From CADEED01 sp039931065 (GTDB lineage Bacteria > Pseudomonadota > Gammaproteobacteria > Steroidobacterales > Steroidobacteraceae): 64,000 nt of DNA. This document shows, piece after piece, positions 58,573 to 64,000 of this stretch (its first letter is position 1; each line of letters begins with the position of its first letter). The DNA lies in NCBI GenBank assembly GCA_039931065.1, contig JBDTSP010000018.1, positions 1-64,000 of the forward strand, in the 5' to 3' direction. Position numbers and translations under genes: made by a program. Under the pieces are notes generated by a model. It had not been told where the DNA came from. It was given only the letters and a program-made list of their open reading frames with translations, and made no database searches.

Positions 58573-59511
58573 CTACGCTGCATTGGCATTGCGCAACAGC
58601 GCGATCGTCTCGCCGATTCCACGGCGCAGGTCCCCGGCGAACACGAAGCCCTGCTCCGAAAAGCGCTCACGCGACACCTCGTACGACAACTGATTCATGA
58701 TCCTGTTGTCGACGAACTCGACCTTGAGCTCCGGCACGAACTCGCGGATCACATCGACGATCTGCCGTACCGTGGCGTTCTGCGTGAGCACGTTGTAGAT
58801 ACGGCCATCGAACAGGTCTTTACGGATGATGAACGAGAGAGAGCGCGCCGCGTCGGTCAAATCGAGATAGGGACGCTTCTGATCGTACGCGGTGCGCCAA
58901 ACGCTGATCGGCTGGCCCATTACGGCCTGCCAGCAAAATTTGTTCACCGCGGTGTGAAAACGCATGCCGGGCGACGCGCCGAAAATCGTGCCGAATCGGC
59001 ACGAGATGCCACGTAGTTTGCCAGCCGAACAGAGGCCTGCGACCAGCTCTTCTTCCTTTAGTTTGGTGGCGGCGTACGGGCTCTGCGGCTTCAACTCGTC
59101 CGGCGAACAGTCCTCCGACACGATTTCTTTCTGAGTGCCGTACACACTCGTGGAGGACAGCGCTATGAGCCTGACGGCGAGCTGCGAACACGCGTCCGCG
59201 ATTTTGCTCGTCGCGACGAAGTTGTTCTGTTCGACCTGGGTTGCCTTGTCGACACTGCCCGCGGCGTCGGTGATGGCCGCCAGATGGACTACCGCATGTG
59301 CACCGCTCAGCAGCGGCGCCAGATCCACCTTTGTGACGTCCGCTTCGACAAAGTGATAACGCGCCGTGGCCGGGAGGTTGAACAGCGACGAAAACCGCTG
59401 CGTCATCATGTTGTCGATCATGACGATCTGCGCGCCCGGAAACTGGCTGGCGAGATCACGCACGACGTATGAACCGATGTGTCCGATGGCTCCGGTAACT
59501 ACCAGTTTCAT
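58573..59511 (-). CDS. Nucleotide-sugar SDR (epimerase/ketoreductase)
   Basis: A 312-residue extended SDR. LVVTGAIGHIGSYVVRDLASQF is the cofactor site, VVHLAAITDAAGS follows, ALSSTSVYG holds the catalytic Ser, and SPYAATKLKEEEL gives YxxxK. CRFGTIFGASPGMRFHTAVNKFCW is unusual for simple epimerases and appears in sugar ketoreductases. It should be the final reductase or an epimerase in the dTDP route. Start at 59511, four bases after the FdtA-like stop. Confidence 0.8.
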   Translation of the reverse strand: MKLVVTGAIGHIGSYVVRDLASQFPGAQIVMIDNMMTQRFSSLFNLPATARYHFVEADVTKVDLAPLLSGAHAVVHLAAITDAAGSVDKATQVEQNNFVATSKIADACSQLAVRLIALSSTSVYGTQKEIVSEDCSPDELKPQSPYAATKLKEEELVAGLCSAGKLRGISCRFGTIFGASPGMRFHTAVNKFCWQAVMGQPISVWRTAYDQKRPYLDLTDAARSLSFIIRKDLFDGRIYNVLTQNATVRQIVDVIREFVPELKVEFVDNRIMNQLSYEVSRERFSEQGFVFAGDLRRGIGETIALLRNANAA

Positions 59512-59515
59512 TCCT

Positions 59516-59944
59516 TCATGCTCCGCTGTTGTCTCGTGCCGGTTTACGACCGCGATACTTTTGAAATTCCGCGTAATCGCGGATGTAGTCTTCGGGTTCA
59601 TACGGACGGTCGCACAACACGATCAGGGTCGACTGCGGCTGGCGATAATTCTGCCTGGCCCACACGGATGGCGGTACGAGCAGCCCGCGTTGCGCGGCAT
59701 CCAGCCGATACGTGGCCTTCCGTTCGCCGTCATCACACTCCACTTCGATGGCACCACTCACGCAGACGAGCAGTTGAATGCATTGACGGTGCGCATGATT
59801 GCCACGCGTTGCGCCTTCGGGCGCGCGAACCATGAACACACGAGCCATCGCGAACGGCACCTCCGCATGGCCTTGCATGACAACCAGTTGACCGGCATCG
59901 CGTTCAGGCAGATCGATCCAGCGAACATCGTCCAAAGTCTTCAT
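59516..59944 (-). CDS. fdtA: dTDP-4-keto-6-deoxyhexose 3,4-ketoisomerase, FdtA/QdtA-like cupin
   Basis: A 142-residue small cupin. RGNHAHRQCIQLLVCVSGAIEVECDDG contains His50 and His52, which match the catalytic pair of FdtA. PPSVWARQNY and LIVLCDRPYEPEDYIRDY are diagnostic of the WxcM-like/FdtA family. It moves the keto group of the RmlB product from C4 to C3, so that an aminotransferase can place an amine at C3. It overlaps the TIGR04325-like gene by four bases. Confidence 0.92.
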   Translation of the reverse strand: MKTLDDVRWIDLPERDAGQLVVMQGHAEVPFAMARVFMVRAPEGATRGNHAHRQCIQLLVCVSGAIEVECDDGERKATYRLDAAQRGLLVPPSVWARQNYRQPQSTLIVLCDRPYEPEDYIRDYAEFQKYRGRKPARDNSGA

Positions 59945-60720
59945 GCGCGGCGCTTCAGCAGGAGATGCAAGGTGTACGCGAGCCGGTGAGTCGGTGGAAA
60001 GTGCGACATTGGCAGGGCGTCGTCCGCACCCAGGCGCCGCGCCACGACGTCCGATTTCATTTCCAGGACATAGCCGGCTTCGTCAAGCGCGGCGAGCAGA
60101 TCCGCGTAGTTCAGAAACCAGTGCTCGATTCGGCTGCCGTAATAATTCTGGAGCGTGGCAAACGTCGGGTTGGGGCCCGCGAACACGTCGGAGAGCAACA
60201 GGTATGGCGCCTCGATCGTGCCGAGAAACTTCAGGAACGCTTTCCAGTCGGGCACATACTGCAGCATGCTGGAACAGTGAATGAGGTCATGGCGCGCGCC
60301 CTCCGGATAAGTGGTGGCGAATCGCATCGATCCTTCGGTCTTCGCGAACAGCGATCGGCCGGTGGCGCAGACGCCCTCTCCTTCGACAACTGTGTAATCG
60401 ATGCGGCGCGCGGCGGACGGAATGCTTTCGAGCAACGTCATGTAGCCGATGCCGAGGCCGCCGCCGAAATCGACGATCGAGAGCCGGTCGCGCTTGTCGA
60501 GCAACATCGCCGCGACCGGTGGAAGCATCGTGCTTCGCTGCTTGTAGAGTGGCGGGATCAGCGTTCCCGCAGCAAGTGCAGTGAGACAGGTCTTTGCGCC
60601 ATCGAGCGAACGGGCGATCCACACTTCGCCCGCGAACCCGGGGCCAATCGCTTCCCGCTGCGCCTCGCCGAACGAGGCGAAAACACCTTCCCAGATTTTG
60701 ATTTCGCTGTTTGCTTGCAT
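59941..60720 (-). CDS. Putative methyltransferase resembling the TIGR04325 family
   Basis: A 259-residue class I methyltransferase-like protein. LSIVDFGGGLGIGYMTL is the SAM-binding region in the DFGG form seen in the TIGR04325 group, and VVEGEGVCATGRSLF, DLIHCSSMLQYVPDW, LLLSDVFAG and FLNYADLLAALDEAGY follow. That group is common in polysaccharide loci; its exact reaction is not settled. It sits between RmlC and FdtA. Confidence 0.78.
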   Translation of the reverse strand: MQANSEIKIWEGVFASFGEAQREAIGPGFAGEVWIARSLDGAKTCLTALAAGTLIPPLYKQRSTMLPPVAAMLLDKRDRLSIVDFGGGLGIGYMTLLESIPSAARRIDYTVVEGEGVCATGRSLFAKTEGSMRFATTYPEGARHDLIHCSSMLQYVPDWKAFLKFLGTIEAPYLLLSDVFAGPNPTFATLQNYYGSRIEHWFLNYADLLAALDEAGYVLEMKSDVVARRLGADDALPMSHFPPTHRLAYTLHLLLKRRA

Positions 60721-60765
60721 TTAGAAGTGTCGGCATCCGTGCCGGCGGCCCGAAGGCGGCGCAGA

Positions 60766-61347
60766 TTAACCGTTTCCCAAGGGCGGCGAAACGGACGGAA
60801 GGTGCGGCAGCCGGTCCCTGGCTAACTCTTTCAGCAGGGGATAGGCGGCATCGCGAGACGAAAGCTGTGGCGTCGAGTCGGGCCAGCGAATGCCGATTTC
60901 AGGGTCATTCCAGCGCACTCCGCCCTCGTCGGAGGCGTCGTAGTACCGGCTGACCTTGTAGTGGAGATCCGTGAAATCACTCAGTACGCAATAACCATGC
61001 GCAAAGCCGGGCGCCATGTACAACTGCCGGGGGCCGGTATCGCTGAGTTCGACGCCATACCACTGCCGGAATGTCGGCGAGTCGGGGCGCAGATCAACGC
61101 CGACGTCGAAGATCCGGCCACGCAGAACGGTCACGATCTGCGCCTGGGGCCGAAGCACCTGGAAATGCAGTCCTCGCAATACGCCCCGCGCCGAGCGGGA
61201 TTGATTGTCCTGCACGAACTGGTCACGAATGCCCGCTTCGGCGTAACGCTTCGCCTGGTAAGACTCCAGGAAGAAGCCACGCTCGTCTCCGAAACAGCGC
61301 GGCTCAATCAGCAACAAGCCCGCAAGCCCCGTCTCGCGAACTTCCAC
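60766..61347 (-). CDS. rmlC: dTDP-4-dehydrorhamnose 3,5-epimerase
   Basis: A 193-residue cupin. IEPRCFGDERGFFLESY, FVQDNQSRSARGVLRGLHFQ (catalytic His61) and LYMAPGFAHGYCVLSDFTDLHYKVSRYYD are the RmlC signature. It acts on dTDP-4-keto-6-deoxyglucose. The start is the GTG at 61347, overlapping the aminotransferase stop as TAGTG; there is no ATG near, and the upstream frame overlaps that gene. Confidence 0.93.
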   Translation of the reverse strand: MEVRETGLAGLLLIEPRCFGDERGFFLESYQAKRYAEAGIRDQFVQDNQSRSARGVLRGLHFQVLRPQAQIVTVLRGRIFDVGVDLRPDSPTFRQWYGVELSDTGPRQLYMAPGFAHGYCVLSDFTDLHYKVSRYYDASDEGGVRWNDPEIGIRWPDSTPQLSSRDAAYPLLKELARDRLPHLPSVSPPLGNG

Positions 61348-62456
61348 TAACCCGCTCTCGCGTAGTGACGCTGAACCGCCGCGATCACCGCGTCCACCTG
61401 CGCATCTGTCAACTCCGGATACATCGGCAGGCTCAGGATCCGCCCGACTAACTTCTCGGTCACCGCGAGACCGCCGGGCGATTTCACGACGATCCGGTCG
61501 TATCCGCCCTGCTGGTGCGTGGCCGGCGTGTAGTGCACGGCGGATTGGATCTCCGCGCGCTGCAGCGATTCGCGCAGCGCATCGCGGTCGTCGCACTCCA
61601 CGACGTACAGGTGAAACACGTGAGCGGCATCGGCGCGCGCGGCTGGCACCTTGAGCGGCAAACCCTGTAAAGCCATAGAGTAACGGCTGGCAATCTCGAT
61701 GCGGCGGGTATTGTCCGCGTCCAGGTGCGGCAACTTCACGCCGAGAATGGCCGCCTGCAGCGGGTCGAGCCGGCTGTTGAAGCCCGGCTCTTCCGTCGCG
61801 CGCCCGGCATCCCAGCCGTATTGCCGCAGACGCGCAACCCGGGTAGCTAGCGCAGCGTCGTTCGTGACGAGCATGCCGCCGTCGCCGATCGCTCCGAGAT
61901 TCTTCGTGGGGTAGAAACTGAAACACCCGAGCGCGCCCATGCTGCCGGCGCGTTTCCCGCCGAGTTTCGCGCCGGTGGACTGCGCGCAGTCTTCAATAAC
62001 CGGAATGCCATTACGCCCCGCAATCGCGAGGATCGCAGGCAGATCGGCCATGTTTCCATACAGGTGGACGGCGACGATCGCGCGCACCGACGGATCGAGT
62101 GCCGACGCGAGTTTGGCCACATCGAGCGTATGAGTTGCCGGGTCGACGTCGACGAGTACCGGCGTCGCGCCAGTCGCGATTGTCGCTGCGATCGTGGCCA
62201 ACGCGGTGTGGGCGACCGTCACCACCTTGTCGCCCGCCTTGACGCCCAGCGCTTTGAGTCCGAGCACGAGCGCGTCCGTCCCGCTGTTGAGCCCGATCGC
62301 ATGGCGAGTTCCGCAATAGCGCGCGAACTCCGTTTCGAACGACTCCACTTCCTTGCCGAGGATGTAGCCACCGCCTTCGAGCACCCGCGTCACTGCCGCC
62401 GTGATCGCGGAACGATGCGCGCGAAATTGTTCGAGCGGAGTCGCCAGGGGAATCAT
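61347..62456 (-). CDS. fdtB: DegT/DnrJ/EryC1-family sugar aminotransferase, FdtB/QdtB-like
   Basis: A 369-residue PLP enzyme. IPLATPLEQFRAHRSAI, LNSGTDALVLGLKALG, EDCAQSTGAKLGGK and CFSFYPTKNLGAIGDGG (Lys185 binds PLP) are seen. Next to the FdtA-like ketoisomerase it should form a dTDP-3-amino-3,6-dideoxy sugar. It is not the same as the WbpE-like protein at 50303; the two are roughly similar but have different neighbours. Confidence 0.9.
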   Translation of the reverse strand: MIPLATPLEQFRAHRSAITAAVTRVLEGGGYILGKEVESFETEFARYCGTRHAIGLNSGTDALVLGLKALGVKAGDKVVTVAHTALATIAATIATGATPVLVDVDPATHTLDVAKLASALDPSVRAIVAVHLYGNMADLPAILAIAGRNGIPVIEDCAQSTGAKLGGKRAGSMGALGCFSFYPTKNLGAIGDGGMLVTNDAALATRVARLRQYGWDAGRATEEPGFNSRLDPLQAAILGVKLPHLDADNTRRIEIASRYSMALQGLPLKVPAARADAAHVFHLYVVECDDRDALRESLQRAEIQSAVHYTPATHQQGGYDRIVVKSPGGLAVTEKLVGRILSLPMYPELTDAQVDAVIAAVQRHYARAG

Positions 62457-63679
62457 GGCAAGACGCCAACCTTCGGGACGAAGACGATCCATCGCCCGCC
62501 CTGCGCGAGGAATTCGGTTTCCTTGGCCTGGATCTCCGCCATGTGATTCCAGGCGAACAACAGCGCGTAGTCCGGATAACTCTTCTTGAATTCGTCGTAC
62601 GGCTTGACGGGAATGTGTTTGCCGGGCGACAACTTGCCCTGCTTGATCGGCGTCGTGTCGCTGATGAACTCGACGAGATCGGGCGTGATGCCACAGTAGT
62701 TAGTTACCGTGGTGCTCTTCGAGGTGGCGCCGTAACCCACCACCCGCTTGCCTTCACGCTTGAGTTTCTGCAGCAACTCCAGCAGTTCGCGGCGGGAGGT
62801 TTCGCAGTTCTTCTTGAACGCCTGGTAGGTCTGCGCCCGATCGAGGCCCTGCGCGGACTCCTTGGCGAGCACACTCTTCACGGCTTCCGAGGGTGCGCGG
62901 CTGCCGGCCGGCGCGAGCACGTATCTCATGGAGCCGCCGTGCGTGATCTGCGGCATGACATCGACGAGTTCGAGCCCGTGCCGCCCGAAGGCCTTGCCGA
63001 CGTTCAGCGCGGAGAAGATGTACACGTGTTCGTCGTAGATCTGGTCGTACGAGGTCTTCTCAATCATCGCGCCCAGATACGGGTCTTCGAACATCAACAC
63101 GCCGTCGGGCTTCAGCAGTTTGCCGATGCCGGCCGCGACGGAGTTGAGATCCGGGATGTGGCACATGACGTTCGCGGCCGTGATGACATCGGCCTTGCCG
63201 TATTCACGCTCGATCTTCTCCGCCAGCGTCACGCCGAAGAATTCACTGATCGTGTTGATGCCGCGCTGCCGCGCGACGTCCGCGACGTTCCCGGAGGGTT
63301 CGACGCCGAGATGGCGAATCCCGCGCTCCTGGAAGTTCTTCAGCATGATGCCGTCGTTGCTGCCGAGCTCGACGACGAACGGATCTTTTCGCCCTTTCAG
63401 CACCGTATCGTTCACGTGCTCGGCGAACTTGCGAAAATGCGTCTGCATGTAGGACGACGTACTGGAGAAGAAGGCGTAATTCCCGTGGAACATTTTCCCG
63501 GGGTCGGGCTGTTCGACCAGCTGCAACATGCCGCACGCCTCGCAAAAGGCCGGCGCGAGCTCGAAGAAGTATTCGTTCGCGACCTGGTCCTTCGTCAGAA
63601 AGCCGTTGGCGATCGGCATTCTGCCGAACGTCATGAAGGCTTCGATCGGGTTGGCGCATATACGGCAATTCATCGGCAA
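62453..63679 (-). CDS. Sugar C-methyltransferase-like protein, paralog 2
   Basis: A 408-residue protein with the same three-domain layout as the gene at 45236: zinc-binding CRIC (5-8) and CEAC, the Rossmann domain with FVVELGSNDGIMLKNF and LGVEPSGN, and the C-terminal VVGYGATSKSTTVTNYCG. The active-site segment reads YDEHVYIFS instead of YHEHFSYLS. It is in the dTDP-sugar operon next to RmlA and the aminotransferase, so its substrate is probably dTDP-linked. The Asp may mean a changed substrate or reaction. Confidence 0.85.
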   Translation of the reverse strand: MPMNCRICANPIEAFMTFGRMPIANGFLTKDQVANEYFFELAPAFCEACGMLQLVEQPDPGKMFHGNYAFFSSTSSYMQTHFRKFAEHVNDTVLKGRKDPFVVELGSNDGIMLKNFQERGIRHLGVEPSGNVADVARQRGINTISEFFGVTLAEKIEREYGKADVITAANVMCHIPDLNSVAAGIGKLLKPDGVLMFEDPYLGAMIEKTSYDQIYDEHVYIFSALNVGKAFGRHGLELVDVMPQITHGGSMRYVLAPAGSRAPSEAVKSVLAKESAQGLDRAQTYQAFKKNCETSRRELLELLQKLKREGKRVVGYGATSKSTTVTNYCGITPDLVEFISDTTPIKQGKLSPGKHIPVKPYDEFKKSYPDYALLFAWNHMAEIQAKETEFLAQGGRWIVFVPKVGVLP

Positions 63680-63697
63680 ATCTCCATCATTCGATTC

Positions 63698-64000
63698 CTA
63701 ATGGCTGGTGGCGAGGAACGTCAGCAGGTACTGGCCGTATTCGCTCTTGGACAACTGCTCGGCAAGTCGCTGCAGGGCGGCGCGATCGATGTAGCCGAGA
63801 CGATAAGCAATTTCTTCGGGGCAGCCGATTTTCAGGCTCTGACGCTCTTCGACCATGGCGATGAACGAACTGGCTTCGAGGAGCGAGCGGTGCGTGCCGG
63901 CGTCGAACCAGGCGTAGCCGCGCCCCATGTTCTCGACCTTCAGCGTGCCGCGTGCCAGGTAGACACGATTCACGTCGGTGATCTCGAGCTCGCCGCGCGC
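63698..64000 (-). CDS. rmlA: Glucose-1-phosphate thymidylyltransferase, C-terminal part (cut by window edge)
   Basis: The visible 100 residues (ELEITDVNRVYLARGTLKVE, GRGYAWFDAGTHRSLLEAS, VEERQSLKIGCPEEIAYRLGYID) are the C-terminal part of RmlA, with the W-x-D-x-GT motif and LKIGCPEE as diagnostic segments. The start lies beyond the window. It makes dTDP-glucose for RmlB and heads this operon as far as can be seen. Confidence 0.95.
   Translation of the reverse strand, partial: ARGELEITDVNRVYLARGTLKVENMGRGYAWFDAGTHRSLLEASSFIAMVEERQSLKIGCPEEIAYRLGYIDRAALQRLAEQLSKSEYGQYLLTFLATSH

Noticed and set aside
26648..64000. JUMPstart/ops element (GGCGGTAG) upstream of the O-antigen operons
   Set aside because: GGCGGTAG occurs near 27612 and 40606, but inside coding genes and on the opposite strand to the operons.
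1..64000. CRISPR arrays, insertion sequences, phage genes
   Set aside because: No regularly spaced repeats, transposases, integrases or phage structural genes were seen.

Overview
The window is GC-rich throughout and reads like a chromosome segment of a free-living, type IV pilus-bearing Gram-negative bacterium. The Pil-Chp chemosensory operon, the YtfQ-type sugar-binding protein, the Wzx/Wzy O-antigen locus and the WbpB/D/E and WbjB/C/D gene families point to a gammaproteobacterium. High GC and gene content fit the Steroidobacteraceae/Nevskiales/Xanthomonadales neighbourhood; this placement is inference. No phage, insertion sequence or CRISPR array was seen.

Region 1 (1-7,890) starts with a clipped tRNA-Ala. 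A class I cyclic-di-GMP (GEMM) riboswitch follows, about 95 nt ahead of a lipoprotein gene with four Ig-like repeats and a fibronectin-like end. Its terminator lies inside the 3' end of the convergent gltX. Next come tRNA-Val(CAC), a small stand-alone FtsH-peptidase-like gene, a fragment of a dead histidine kinase, and a large hybrid sensor kinase. A perfect 48-bp inverted repeat covers the stop codon of the kinase and reaches that of the convergent sugar-acid dehydratase.

Region 2 (7,891-15,000) looks like an L-arabinose locus: an L-arabinonate dehydratase-type IlvD/Edd enzyme, a LysR regulator, a YtfQ-like binding lipoprotein, an aldose 1-epimerase and a Tat-exported GH127 beta-L-arabinofuranosidase. 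The ATPase and permease expected with YtfQ are absent.

Region 3 (15,130-24,249) is a variant Pil-Chp operon for twitching motility: a PilH-like regulator, PilI, PilJ, a short ChpA with one Hpt domain, a response regulator with a long Ala/Pro/Met linker, and a Ser/Thr kinase with a receiver-like N-terminus. Cyanase and an exported M28 peptidase follow on the other strand.

Region 4 (26,648-64,000) is a surface-polysaccharide (probably O-antigen) locus of about 37 kb, almost all on the minus strand with many 1- to 4-base overlaps. It holds GDP-mannose genes (manB/algC, manC), ugd, a WbpM-type dehydratase with a PglC-type initiating transferase, a formyltransferase, a PIG-L deacetylase and a 4-reductase-type SDR. 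It also holds UDP-L-FucNAc genes (WbjB/C/D plus a WbuB-like transferase), a CDP-sugar set with a C-methyltransferase, WbpB/D/E, Wzy and Wzx. A second, dTDP-based set has RmlA/B/C, an FdtA-type ketoisomerase, a DegT aminotransferase and another C-methyltransferase. manC sits between a BrnT/BrnA and a VapB/VapC toxin-antitoxin pair. Together these genes predict a heteropolysaccharide with mannose, uronic acid, N-acylated amino sugars and one or two C-methyl-branched 6-deoxy sugars, exported by the Wzx/Wzy route.
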